Shown here piece by piece: positions 51,331 through 63,455 of a stretch of 64,000 nt of DNA. Numbering within the stretch: position 1 is the first letter of the stretch; the number at the start of each line of letters is the position of its first letter. The DNA is taken from the NCBI RefSeq assembly GCF_035582795.1, contig NW_027445436.1, positions 4,400,770 to 4,464,769 on the forward strand. The letters run 5' to 3'. The notes beneath the pieces are model-generated. The model saw only the letters and a list, made by a program, of their open reading frames with translations, was not told where the DNA came from and ran no database searches. Source of the DNA: Mycteria americana (taxonomy: Eukaryota > Chordata > Aves > Ciconiiformes > Ciconiidae). The position numbers were made by a program, and so were the translations under genes.

Positions 51331-53113
51331 TGTATTGGCTTTGTGTGGCAAGGTTTTGGTAGCAGGGGGGTTACGGGGTGGCTTCTGTGAGAAGCTGCTA
51401 GAAGCTTCCCCTATGTCCCATAGAGCCAATGCCAGCTGGCACCAAGACTGACCTGCCACTGACCAAGGCTGAGCTAATCAGCGATGGTGGTAGCACCTCT
51501 GTGATAACAGATTTAAGAAGGGGGAAAAACTTCTGCACAACAGTGTAACCAGATGTATCCAAAGTGATTAGTTCGTCCTTTGTAACTAAGTAACACAGAG
51601 ATAGGAACAGGTTAGACAATACTTTAATATTGTGTTTGTACACCTATGGCTATGGATATGCTACTATGCCCAAAGACAATTGGACAAGGAGTAGTATGGA
51701 CATGCTGCTATGTTCCCAGTACAGCCCCAGCCCATCTTGACAACAAGTCGAGAGTGGTTAGAATAATTGGTTTGTGTTAAGGGTGCCAAATCATTGTTAG
51801 GGACCATGCACCATGAAGAAGGGAAGCAAGTTACATAAGCAAGGTGGGATTGCGCATGCCCAGAAGAAGGGGTCAACTAAAGGACACACCTGTACGACCA
51901 CCCAGGACCACCAGAGACCCCCACAGAAGCCCCTCGGAGCTCAAGGACGCATGCATAATGACCATGCAAATATGATAATTAGTTCCAGGAAATAGAATGA
52001 ATATGCATGATCATTCCGGGAAATTTGATGCATATGTATGTAATTGGACAATATAAGTTTTGGCTGATGCAACCTGCGGTATGCACGCTAGGTGGAACAA
52101 TCCCCCGTGCATCCGGCGCCGTAATAAAGAATGCCTGCTTCTTAATACTACATTGGTGTTAAGGAGTTTGATTCCCGATTTCGGTGACAACAGCAGCTGG
52201 AAGAGAGGAGTGAGAATATGTGAGAGAAACAACTCTGCAGACACCAAGGTCAGTGAAGAAGGAGGGGGACGAGGTGCTCCTGGCACCAGAGCAGAGATTC
52301 CCCTGCAGCCTGTGGTGAAGACCATGGTGAGGCAGGCTGTCCTCCTGCAGCCCATGGAGGTTAACAGTGGAGCAGATATCCACCCTGCAGCCTGTGAAGG
52401 ACCCCACGTTGGAGCAGGTGGATGTGCCCGAAGGAGGCTGTGGCCCTGTGGAGAGCCTGCACTGGAACAGGCTCCTGGCAGGACCTGTGACCCCATGGAA
52501 AGAGAGGAGCCCATGCTGGAGCAGTTTTGCTGGCAGGACTTGTGACCCCCTAGGGGACCATGCTGGAGCAGTCTGTTCCTGAAGGACTGCACCCTGTGGG
52601 AAGGACACGTGAAAAGGACCTATGCTGGAGCAGTTTGTGAAGAACTGCAGCCCGTGGGAAGGACTCACATTGGAGAAGTCTGTGGAGGACTGTCTCCTGT
52701 GGGAGGGACCCCACGCTGGAGCAGGGGAAGAGTGTGAGGAGGAAGGAGCAGCAGAGACAATGTGTGATGAACTGACCGCAACCCCCATTCCCCTGTGCTG
52801 CTCAGGGGGAGGAGGTAGAGAAAATCTGGAGTGAAGTTGAGCCTGGGAAGAAGGGAGGGGTGGGGGGAAGGTGTTTTAACATTTGGTTTTATTTCTCATT
52901 ACCGTACTCTGATTTTGATTGGCAATAAATTAAATTAATTTCCCCAAGCTGAGTCTGTTTTGCCCGTGATGGTAATTGCTGAGTGATCTCCCTGTCCTTA
53001 TCTTGGCCCACGAGCCTTTCATTATATTTTCTCTCCCCTGTCCAGCTGAGGAGGAGGGAGCGATAGAGCAGCTTGGTGGGCACCTGGCATCCAGCCAGGG
53101 TCAACCCACCACA
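51331..53113 (+). mobile_element. Solo LTR (second ERV-L-like family), 5-bp TSD CTTGA, carrying a nested LTR
   Basis: Starts TGTATTGGCTTTGTGTGGCA and ends CCAGGGTCAACCCACCACA. It is flanked by CTTGA at 51326-51330 and 53114-53118. Another LTR (51544-52189) is inserted. Without it the element is about 1.13 kb. The inside has many degenerate copies of a CTGGAGCAG-containing unit. AATAAA is near 52925. Confidence 0.92.
51544..52189 (+). mobile_element. Solo LTR (third family), 4-bp TSD ACAG, nested in another LTR
   Basis: Starts TGTAACCAGATGTATCC and ends CGATTTCGGTGACA. ACAG is duplicated at 51540-51543 and 52190-52193. AATAAA lies near 52122. A 4-bp duplication fits class I (gamma-like) ERVs. 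An inverted relative lies at 54713-55371. Confidence 0.92.
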
Positions 53114-53118
53114 CTTGA

Positions 53119-53691
53119 CAAGCCATCAGAATTCAAGTGCCTTCTTCAGCCTTTAATCTCTGCATGCAAATCCCATACGAAATCAAAGAAAGTTTAACTA
53201 TAGATATAAGGAAGTAGTTGATGAAAAATATCAGAACGCTGTATCTCTAGACAGATTGTGCAAAAGAAGCATTGGTATCTGTTTAACTGTTTCATATATT
53301 CAACCTGGTTATGACTTCTATTGGGTATGAAACTGAGTGAAATCTTACCCATTAAGGTACATAATAGAATGTGCTCATAGTAACAACAATTTTTAAAAAA
53401 GAATACAAATGGAGGGAGGAAAGATTTGGGAGGATTATATTCTATGTCAATTTCTTCATGTGTTTGGCTTATTTTATTCACTGGCTTATTTTAGTCCTTT
53501 CCAATGACTTGAAACAGCCAAGCTGTTTCAAGGATACCTGCAAGGAAACTACAAAATCTCCAACACACTTCATTCCCTTTCCACTCTCATCAGTAATATA
53601 TATGGGATTGAGTCTCTAAGAAAAGCTGCAAAAAGCACATCAGAAGACCAAATAAGCAGGGAAGTATTTCTTCCCTCTTCATAGCCCTTAC
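53119..53691. other. NFIB intron, unique
   Basis: No gene recognised. Confidence 0.55.
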
Positions 53692-53823
53692 CACTGTCTA
53701 CAACTCCTGGGATTCCTGGATGGTGATGCTGGGGAAAAGTGCTCAGTCTTGGTGAAGAATCCTGGGAAGTTGTAGGACTAAACAAAGTCTTTTCAGGTTT
53801 CTTCACTGTAGGAGAAGACATAT
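53692..53823 (-). CDS. NFIB: NFIB exon (132 bp)
   Basis: The acceptor CCATTGCAG lies above 53823; the donor GTAAGG follows 53692. It starts with two bases of a split codon (G|AT for Asp) and ends with one base (G) that joins the next exon to make Val. It reads [20 protein letters not shown], then [19 protein letters not shown]. It is the first exon of the gene inside the window; the upstream exons are not here. Amino acid changes against the usual NFIB include TMKK to VKK (one residue shorter) and the GVVDS stretch near the end. Confidence 0.95.
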
Positions 53824-54344
53824 CTGCAATGGAAATACAATGCAATGTTCACATTAGCCTAGAAGCTCAGTGTTACACTTGAGTACGCATCATTTTGTAA
53901 ACTGAAAATATTTATGTTTACAACTCTTTTTATAAATCATTTTGTAACCCAACTCCCCCGTGACCAATAAACTAATTTTAAACTTTCCAACATGTTAAGG
54001 AGTATTATTCCACTGCTCTTTGTCCTGCAAAAAAACTCTACATACCTTTTATACCAGACAAGCCAAACAGTGAAGATATCTATGCCTTCAGAAACTCCCT
54101 AGACGCAGTCTTACAGAATATCACAATACTATCTGTTTCTTCAACAGCCACATATTCTTTATTGCACTTTTTAATGGAACACCTACACTCAGGTATTCCT
54201 GACACATTCCATTTTATAGTATTTATTATTCTGTTATTTCAAAACCCATCCCATGCCCTTCCCAAAAGCACAATTAAACAATGTAACTTTGCTAAAAATA
54301 AAAGATACATAAGTCTCACTAGTTCATATTTTCCATGTCTCAGG
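53824..54344. other. NFIB intron, unique
   Basis: No gene recognised. Confidence 0.55.
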
Positions 54345-55440
54345 TGTGACTGATCAGCAAACCCCTACAATGGAAGAAGGCTCAGAGGACATGGGCACAC
54401 GCCATATGCTCATGAAGCTCAGGGAAGAATGCAGGCAGTGACCACAGCTGTTGTAACGACAGCTGAACTTCTCTCAACACAAAGGGGACCTGAGGGTGGC
54501 CTTTGTTTTAGATAAACGGCTGCATCAGTTGAGTGGATCAACTGGTTGTGTAAATGGCCTTCCCTGAGTTAATCAAAAAGGTGTGAATGTCTTCCTGAGC
54601 TAGCCAGACCAGCATGGAGGAAGTGTATACGAGTCTCAGCCCAACAAAGAGTATAAAAACTAAGCAACCAATAAAATGAACTTTGAAGAGAGCAACGAGC
54701 TCGAGCTGGCTTTGTCACTGAAATGGGGAATCAAACTCCTTAACACCAATGTAGCATTAAGAAGCAGGCATTCTTTATTATGGCGCCGGATGCACGGGGG
54801 ATTGTTCCACCTAGCGTGCATACCGCAGGTTGCATCAGCCAAAACTTATATTGTCCAATTACATACATATGCATCAAATTTCCCAGAATAATCATACATA
54901 TTCATTCTATTTCCCAGAACTAATTATCACATTTGCATGGTCATTATGCATGCATCCTTGAGCTCCGAGGGGTTTCTGTGGGGGTCTTTGGTGGTCCTTG
55001 GTGGTCATACAGGTGTGTCCTTTAGTTGACCCCTTCTTATGGGCATGCACAATATCACCTTGCTTATGTAACTTGCTTCCCTTCTTCATGGTGCATGGTC
55101 CCTAACAATGATTTGGCACCCTTATTCCTATTCTAACACAAACCAATTATTCTAACTACCCCTCAACTCATTGTCAAGATGGGCTGGGGCTGTACTGGGA
55201 ACATAGCAGCATGTCCATACTACTCCTCATCCTATTGTCTTTGGGCATGGCAGCATATCCATAGCCATAGATGTATAAACACAACATTAAAGTATTGTCT
55301 ATCCTGCTCCTATCTCTATGTTGCTTAGTTACAAAAGAACAAACTAATCACTTTGGATACATTTGGTTACAGCTTCAACCCATGTATTCCTTCCCAGTGA
55401 TTGGAGATGCCCAGCGTCATGATGGTGAGCATACAGAGAC
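54345..55440 (+). mobile_element. Possible old LTR split by a younger solo LTR
   Basis: 54345-54712 has features of a U3-R region: TGTGAC start, GAGTATAAAAAC (TATA-like) near 54649, CAATAAAATG near 54670. The part after the inserted LTR (from 55376) could be its U5. The right end is uncertain. Confidence 0.4.
54713..55371 (-). mobile_element. Solo LTR (third family), 4-bp TSD GCTT, minus strand
   Basis: On the minus strand it starts TGTAACCAAATGTATCC and ends CCCATTTCAGTGACA. GCTT is duplicated at 54709-54712 and 55372-55375. It is 659 bp against 646 bp of the nested relative at 51544-52189; the two are in opposite orientation, about 2.5 kb apart. Confidence 0.92.
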
Positions 55441-58400
55441 TGGTAATACACAAATCACATTTGTATTGTGCTCCAACCGTATATTGCAATTGCTATAATT
55501 GTGTTGTGATTTCAGTATATTGCTGTATCACACTGCTAAATCAAAATCCCACGTAACATCAAATATATTCAAATAAGTAAATTTTGCATTAAAACATTAA
55601 ACCCTCCTTGTGTGGAATACCTAAAAGAAGCTGGTCAGAGAGTATTGGACTCTGACATCAAGTAAGGTCTTCCCACCTCTTCCAATTTCCATATCAACAA
55701 TGAACATCTCTTTTGGGTTTACTGTGTAAAGATAACACAATAGCTTTGACAAATGAAAAATTTCTACTATATAAGATTATTGGTACTACATAAAGTAAAC
55801 ACTGTATTCTGTCTGAAATTTTAATTAATTAAAATGTATTTGTACTTTGAATGAAATTAAGTTATTCACTTTCTAAGTTAATTATAACATTTATTTATAG
55901 GGCACACATCAGCATCATATGAGTTCAATGTCAAATCAATGAGACTAACGTATTCATACATATTTTACTGGATTGTGGCTATGTTGTATCTGACTTTCCT
56001 ACATGGATTATGCTACTCTTATCCTTAGTGTGATATTATCACTTTTAATATTAGCACACTACATTGTACTGTTCTTGGAAACATTAAATCTTAGAAGTTG
56101 AAGATAGGTTTGCCCTGTAAAATGCGAGTGCCCTAATGATAGTAAATTCAGCCAGTGCTTTCTGAACTGACTGGAGTTTAAGTGTTACTATTGACCTAGA
56201 ACACCTTACCTAACTCAGGACCTCTCTACCTGAGAGACTGCTTTGTCTCTGCCACTCTTCCACAGTTGAGGCCTGTGAAGGCACTGGCACCTAGATGCTC
56301 TAGAATAATGGCCACAATTCCCCTTCATTCCTTCCATTTTCTGCTCAAATGACAGCCCCAACTTCTTCATGTAAGACCCTAGTTTCATCTAAGAACAAGG
56401 ATCTTTTCACTATTTCACAACAGAGGTATGTTTTTATAAAACATAGGACAAAATGAATCAGTTATCACCTTTGTACTGTGGTTCTAATGTGTGCGCATAC
56501 GCTATCACTGAAAAAACATTCCAGTGTTATTTTCGGGGGGGGGGGGGGGGGGGAAGGAAAAGACAAGAAGACAAGTGTGCAATCAAACACTGATAAAATT
56601 CTTCCTGATAAAATTCTTTCTGGGACACAATTTCATTATATGACATGTAGATTATTGCAGGAGAGAGAATATAAAAAGAGTTAAATTTTATTACTAATTA
56701 AAAATACTGCAGGTAAATTTCCCTAAGGAAAAAATAAACTACAGATTGGAGGTAAAAACTCTTTCACTTATGAAAAACCACATTCAGCAAAAGAACTCTT
56801 GAAAGAATTAATTGCCTAGCTCCTGCTTAGAAGTTTTGCATATGTCTGCACCTCTGATTTCTGAAATGAAACAGAGATTTAATTTATTTGCTGACTTTTA
56901 CTTCATTAAAAAATGCAAAAGTTGTTGAATTTTTTTAAACAAAATTATTTTAGCTGCTTTAAAGAAGAATGCTATATGAACTGCAATGTAATGAGGATAC
57001 CTATTAAATTGGAAAATAATTTACTGAAAAGGAGATTTGTGGCTATTATAACCCTAGTATTTTGCTTTAAAGCTATGCCATTTTTCCTGCTTTCACTTTA
57101 GAGCAATGAGAATTCTAGTCAGTATATACAGGACAGCAGAAATTACAAAGCAAATGCATCAAACTGTTCTACCACAGAAGACTGTTTCTTCGCCAAGGTG
57201 AATGCTACTGATAGTAATACAAAATTCTGCACTGCTGGAAAATACCCATTACCTACCAAAACAAACTTTAATGTATACTGCACAGCACAGTGAAGTACCT
57301 TCAGAAAGATGTCATATATAGAATACACAACTGTAAAGAATGAAAGGCTGAAATGTAGCAGCTTCTTTGTTAAAACAATGTACTTTGCATCATAATGGCA
57401 CATTCATGTTCTATTCACAGAAAAAAACCTAGATAAAACCATTTTCAACATGCTGTTCATACAATTCTAGTGAAAATGTGGAAGCTACGAAGTCCATAAC
57501 ATTACTAACAAGGCATCAGAGACATCCCTTCATATTACAGTTTCAAACAAACTGCTCATTTCTAGGAGGCAATACCTGAGTTAATTTCTGATGCCAGAGT
57601 ATATTCTATCTACAAACGTTACATTCAGCTGAGCCTGACTCTCCATTGCCTCACACCTTGTGGGGTAGCTTACTAAGATTTTTACTTCATGTCAGATAGG
57701 CGTAAGATCATGATGAATCATGTCCACTGTGCTCAGCAGAATTAGTCTCATGCATGAGAAGGCAGCTTGGCACTGAGGTTGGCTGAGAACCAAGAATTCT
57801 AGAAACCAAAAAATGTTAATTAATATCCTTCACAGAAGGACCTTTTGACATTGTGACATTTTATTTTTTTGAAAGATGGACATGTCTGAACAGCTTGATG
57901 TCTAAAACGCTTAATGCCTGGGATAGAGAAGCCCACACTTGTATTCCTGTTCAACATCAGGCAGAGATCAGGCTTTGAGTCTAGCTCTTCCATATTTCAT
58001 GTCAATGTGCTGACCACTGGTTTATTAGCTAATCTAGAGTCTCTTTCTTCCTCACCATAAATTTCATCTGAGACAAAAGAAAAGCCCGCCTAATATCTTT
58101 TTGCTGATGAAATGGATTTATTTCCATGAAAAATTAAATGTTGAAAAATCAATGTTTTCTAGGGCTGAAAATCATCAGAACACTCCTGATCAGTTTACTT
58201 GGTACCTTTCTGAGACAGGTATAGAAATCCTAGGTGTTATAATGCATGTACATTCTCTTTTGAGAGAGAGAGAGAGAGTGAGCTCTTAGGTGAAAATATA
58301 AACATACTGGGTGACAGTTTGAAGAGAGAGACTCTCTTCAAGTTTAAAAATATTATCTTAATTTTATTTTTGCTTTTACATCAACTTCAGAACAAATATT

Positions 58401-59220
58401 TTTATATGTAAATTTTATACTGGAGCAAAATATTTCAACATATAAACATTCAGTAATCTCCCATCTTCAAATCAATCTATTCAGCTCCAAGAATATTTTC
58501 ACAGGCACACCTCTGATACTGGGTAATCCAGTCTATCAAACTGTGACACTGGTTTCCCTTCCAGCAGCCATGCCCAAAGACAATCAAAAAGCATGCTATG
58601 CTTTCTTGCCATTTCCAGCAGGCAAACCATTTTATTGCATTATGTTTGGTGATGAGTGGTGAAAGAGTTAAGAAAAGAAAACTGAAGAGTTTCCTGCCAT
58701 GCTATTTTCAGTACTACAGCTGGAGAGAAAACACCTAGACAATATTGCACTTTAGGAAACTTATGACAAAATGGGAATCAATTTCTTAAAGCATCAACTG
58801 AATTACTTTATTTGTCATTCTCTATTAATGCTTTCCATTCAATTTCATTATTTTATTTCCAATGTTCAAAATGTATTGTGATACCTAAGAGAGGAAAGTG
58901 ATGCAAGAACTTTCAGCTGACTGTGAGAGCCAGACTCATGAGAGCCAGAAATCCTTTAGACTGGGCAAGCAAATCAACCTTCTAATCCTCACCTACAAGC
59001 AAACTTTCCAGAGTACTGAATTCTATTGTCAGTCTGTTGCTCTTTACAGTCCTCAAATTTTAACAGATTTATTAACCTCAATAGCATTTCCTTTCATAAA
59101 CATAGAAGGGTTCTATCTATGTGTCCTTATATGTCCCAGAATATCAAATAACAAAAACATTGATACAGACAAGTTGTAGGATGCTTTTTATTGCTGTGGA
59201 TGATCAACTGCATAAAGATA
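55441..59220. other. NFIB intron, unique
   Basis: AT-rich. It contains a run of 19 G at 56535-56553 and a (GA)n run at 58262-58278. No gene or transposon recognised, and no further NFIB exon found. Confidence 0.6.
56535..56553. repeat. Poly-G run (19 G)
   Basis: Homopolymer in intron sequence. Its length in the assembly may be unreliable. Confidence 0.8.
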
Positions 59221-59302
59221 ATAGAATCATAGAATGGTTTGGGTTGGAAGGGACCTTTAAAGATCATATAGTTCCAACCCCCCTGCCATGGGCAGGGACA
59301 TC
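59221..59302 (-). mobile_element. CR1 LINE 3' end (left piece, split by an LTR)
   Basis: The tail ATTCTATGATTCTAT (minus strand) is at 59221, followed by the usual CCTTCCAACCCAAACCATTC region. The LTR at 59303 interrupts it and the element continues at 59903. Confidence 0.92.
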
Positions 59303-59897
59303 TGTGCTGGTTTTGGCTGGGACAGAGTTAATTTTTTCATAGTAGCTAGTATGGGGCTATGTTTTTGATTTGTGCTGGAAACAGTGTTGATAATACAGGG
59401 ATGGTTTAGTTGTTGCTGAACAGTGCTTACACACAGTCAAGGCCTTTTCTGCTTCTCACTCCACCCCACCAGCGAGTAGGCTGGGAGTGCACAAGAAGTT
59501 GGGAGGGGACACAGCTGGGACAGCTGACCCCAACTGACCAAATGGATATTCCATACCATATGACATCATGCTCAGCATATAAAGCTGAGGGAAGAAGAGG
59601 GAAGGGGGGGACCTTCGGAGTGATGGCGTTTTGTCTTCCCAAGTAACCGTTATGCATGATGGAGCCCCGCTTTCCTGGAGATGGCTGAACACCTGCCTGC
59701 CAATGGGAAGTAGTGAATGAATTCCTTGTTTTGCTTTGTTTGTGTGTGCAGCTTTTGCTTTCCCTATTAAACTGTCTTTATCTCAACCCATGAGTTTTCT
59801 CACTTTTACCCTTCTGATTCTCTCCCCCATCCTGCTGGGGGAGAGTGAGCGAGCAGCTGTGTAATGCTTAGTTGCTGGCTGGGGTTAAACCATGACA
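59303..59897 (+). mobile_element. Solo LTR, ERV-L-type, 5-bp TSD ACATC, inside a CR1
   Basis: Starts TGTGCTGGTTTTGGCTGGGA and ends GGGGTTAAACCATGACA. TATAAAG lies near 59577 and ATTAAA near 59764. ACATC is at 59298-59302 and 59898-59902. Same family as 3-580 and 8088-8669, opposite orientation. Confidence 0.95.
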
Positions 59898-59902
59898 ACA
59901 TC

Positions 59903-60482
59903 TTTCACTAGATCAGGTTGCTCAAAGCCCCATCCAACCTGACCTTGAACACTTCCAATGATGGGGCATCTACCACCTCTCTGGGCAACCTGTTCCAGTG
60001 TCTCACCACCCTCATCGTAAAACATTTCCTCCTTATGTCCAGTCTAAACCTACCCTCTTTCAGTTTAAAACCATTGCCCCTTGTCCTGTCACTACAGGCC
60101 CTGGTAAAAAGTCTCTCTTCATCTTTCTTATAAGTATGGAAAGGCTGCAATAAGGTATCCCCAGAGCCTTCTCTTCCCCAGGCTGAACAACCCCAACTCT
60201 CTGAGCCTTTCTTCATAGGAGAGGTGTTCCAGCCCTCTGATCATTTTTGTGGCCCTCCTCCGGACCCACTCTAACAGGTCCATGTCTTTCTTGTACTGGG
60301 GGCTGCAGAGCTGGATGCAGTACTCCAGGTGGGGTCTCAGGAGAGCAGAGTAGAGGGGGAGAATCACCTCCCTCAACCTGCTGGCCATGCTTCTTTTGAT
60401 ACAGCCCAGGATACGATTGGCTTTCTGGGCTGCAAGCGCACATTGACGGCTCATATCTAATTTTTCATCTACCAATATTCCA
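59903..60482 (-). mobile_element. CR1 LINE (right piece)
   Basis: Continues the CR1 from 59302. It holds the ORF2 C-terminus ([20 protein letters not shown] and [19 protein letters not shown]) and is 5'-truncated at about 60482. Same subfamily as 4931-7006. Confidence 0.92.
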
Positions 60483-61127
60483 ATATTCTGAAGAGATGAA
60501 CAACTAAATATCTTGATTATATTAAAGTATCCTCATTTTTACTGATAAAAAGTAAAACAGTTCAATACAGTTCTTCAAATTTTAAAAATATATACACTAG
60601 CATTTAAAAAGCATAATTCCACTGCATTGCTATTTAAATTAGGATATTTTGAAATTTGCATACACATTTCTTAAAATTAATATTTTTCTAATTTTTTAAT
60701 GAGTTGAGTAAAACAAATGTATCATAAAACAGGGCAAAATGGAGGATGTGGGGGTCAGAGTATAGGTTTAAAGTTGAATATATGCACATAAAAGCCATAT
60801 CCCAGAGTAGTTTCAAAAAATGTGTAACAGTACGACAGGACATACAGACTTAATGCTCAACAGTTATTTAATGGTATTGCATGACATGTAAATAATTAAC
60901 TGCAATATCAAAGAGTTTCTTTCTGTTTAAATTTACATTTATTCCCACTAAAATGACTCTGAAACTATGGCAAGGTAACTTGCAAGAACAGCAGGTGACA
61001 ATTCTGCATCCATTTCCTACAAACCTCCCATCCTGAAGAGTGGCAACTTTCTTCTTCATCTGAATGTAATAGCAAACTTTGCAATGAAGTTACTGATTGC
61101 CACACTGTAATCTAATGTGTTATTCAT
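60483..61127. other. Unique intron-like sequence
   Basis: No gene recognised. Confidence 0.55.
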
Positions 61128-62356
61128 AATCACAGAATGGTTGAGATATGAAGGGACCTCTGGATATCATTTAATCCAAACCCCTGTTCAAAGCAGGGTC
61201 AACTAGAGCAGGTTGCCTAGGACTGTGTCCAGTCAAGGAAATGCCAAGGAATATTGCCAAGGATGGAGAATCTACAACCTCTCTGGGCAACCTGTTCCAG
61301 TGCTTGGTCACCCACACAGTAAAATGTTTTTTTCTTATGTTTAAGTGGAATTGCCTGTATTTCAATTTGTGCCCATTGCCTCTGGTCCTGTCACTGGACA
61401 CCACTGAGGAGAGTCTGGCTCCATCCTCTTTGCCCCATCAGGATTTATACACATTGATAAGATTCCCCCTGAGCTTTCTCTTCTCTAGGCTAAACAGTTC
61501 CAGCTCTCAACCTCTCCTTGTATGACAGATGCTACAGTCCCTTAATCATCCCTGTGTCCCTGCACTGGAGTCATTCCAGTATGTCCATGTCTCTCCTGTA
61601 TGAAGGAGCCCAGAATTGGACACGTTACTCCAGATGCAGCCTCACCAGTGCTGAGTAGAGGGGAAGTATAACCTCCATCGACTTGCTGACAACGCTCTTC
61701 GTAATGCAGCCCAGGATGCTGTTGGTGGCTTTTGTGGGAAGGGCACATTGCTGACTCGTGTTCAGATTGTTATCCACCAGAACCCCCAGGTCTTTTACAA
61801 TAAAGCTGCTTTGCAGCTGGGTGGCCCCCAGCATATACTGGTGCATGAGGTTATTCTTTCCCAGGTGCTGGACTTGCCATTTCCCTTTGTTGAACTGCAT
61901 GAGGTTTCTGTCAGCCCATTTGTCTGCCCTGTTGAGGTTTGTTTGAATAGCAGAAAACTGATCTGGTGTATCAAACACTCCTTCCAATTTGGGGTCATCA
62001 GCAAACTTGCTGAGGGTTTACTCTGCCCCTTCATCCAGGTCATTAACAGAGAGGTTAAACAGTATTGGCCCCAGTATCGATCCCTGGGGTACACCACTAG
62101 TGACTGGCCTCCAGCTGGACATGATGTCACTGATCACAACCCTCCGAGCCTGGCAGTTCAGTCAGTTTTCAATCATCTACCTCACAGTCTATTTATCTAG
62201 TCCATACTTCATTAGTTTTTTCTATGAGGATATGAAAAAGCCTAACTAAAGTTGGGAGATAAGCAACATGCACTACTCTCCCCTCATCCATCAAGCTTGT
62301 CATTTCAACATAGAAGGCTATGAAGTTGGTCAGGCATGATTTCCCCTTTGTAAATC
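61128..62356 (-). mobile_element. CR1 LINE, 3' part (split by an LTR)
   Basis: The tail is at 61128 (CATTCTGTGATT on the minus strand). It contains decayed ORF2 with MQFNKGKWQVQHLGKNN, NTSQQCAL and VRLHLE blocks. It is interrupted at 62356 and continues at 63096. Confidence 0.9.
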
Positions 62357-63090
62357 TGTATTGGGCATATGTGGCAAGGTTTTGGTAGCCGGGGGCTGCA
62401 GTGGTGGCCTCTATGGGAAGAGGTAAAAGGTATGGGGCTGCCCTGTGCCAGACACAGATGGTTCCAGCCAGCTCAGTATCAGACCCACCACAGGACAAAG
62501 CTGAGCCAATCAGAGAAGTTTGTGGCGCCTCTGTGAAAACATATTTAAGAAAAGGCAGTAAACACTGGACATGCAGAGGAGGAGGGGAAAACAGATTGAG
62601 AAACAACAGAGGGAACACCAAGGTCAGAGAAGGAGGAGAAGGAGGTGCTCCATGGCAGAGCAGATGTTCCCTGCAGCCCGTGGAGGACCCATGCTGGAAT
62701 AGAGTAAAAGTGTGAGAGGAAAGGGGTGGCAGAGAGACGCTTTTATGTACTAACTGTAAATACACATCCCCCCTGCACCACTAGGGAGGAGGAAAGAAGA
62801 GAGGAGTTTGGAGGGAAAGAGTGAAACCTAGCCTGGGAAAGTGGGGGAGGAAACATGTTGTTTTAATGTTTGTCTTCTTGTTTCTCACTACCCAAATCTA
62901 TTTTAATGGGCACTAAATTAAATTAATTTTCCCCAAGTTGAGTCTGTTTCACCTGTGACAGTAATTGGTAAGCAATCTTTATCTTGACTCACAAGCTTTC
63001 TCGTCCTATTTTCTCCCTCTGTCCTGCTGAGGAGGGGGAGTGAGAGTGGCTGGATGGGCATTTGGCCATTAGCCAGGCTAACCCACCACA
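62357..63090 (+). mobile_element. Solo LTR (second ERV-L-like family), 5-bp TSD AAATC, inside a CR1
   Basis: Starts TGTATTGGGCATATGTGGCA and ends GCCAGGCTAACCCACCACA. AAATC is at 62352-62356 and 63091-63095. It is 734 bp, without most of the CTGGAGCAG units that lengthen its relative at 51331-53113. Confidence 0.93.
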
Positions 63091-63095
63091 AAATC

Positions 63096-63165
63096 CATGC
63101 TTACTATTCCCAGTCACCACGTTTCCAGGATTATTTGCTCCATCACCTTTCCAGGCAATCATTAC
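63096..63165 (-). mobile_element. CR1 LINE, 5' end of the split copy
   Basis: CATGCTTACTATTCCCAGTC and the CATCACCTTTCCAGG stretch are RT-region sequence continuing the copy from 62356. It is 5'-truncated near 63165. Confidence 0.8.
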
Positions 63166-63455
63166 TTGAAGTTAAATGGACCATTTCTTGTGAGTAAAAA
63201 AAATAAAATATTTTTTCTCCATGTTTTATTCTATTGGCATAATTATAGCCAACCATACCAAAAGTTTCATACTTCTGTGAGCCCACAAGACGCATCCCAT
63301 GCCTTGGAGACCTGAAGGCAGTAATAGGCTTTGAAAGAGGTTCACAGGCAGGCAGTGACAATGTCTGCAGGGGATCTAGTGCTCCACTGTAAGCCAGGGC
63401 TGACCATTTAGCTGAGTTCCAGACTTGCCTTCATGGCTCCCTGCTGGCTTATTGG
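63166..63455. other. Unique sequence
   Basis: Short stretch with no recognised gene or repeat. Confidence 0.5.

Noticed and set aside
56535-56553. G19 run as a functional quadruplex element
   Set aside because: It is a pure homopolymer in an intron with no surrounding conservation evidence, and its length is prone to assembly error.
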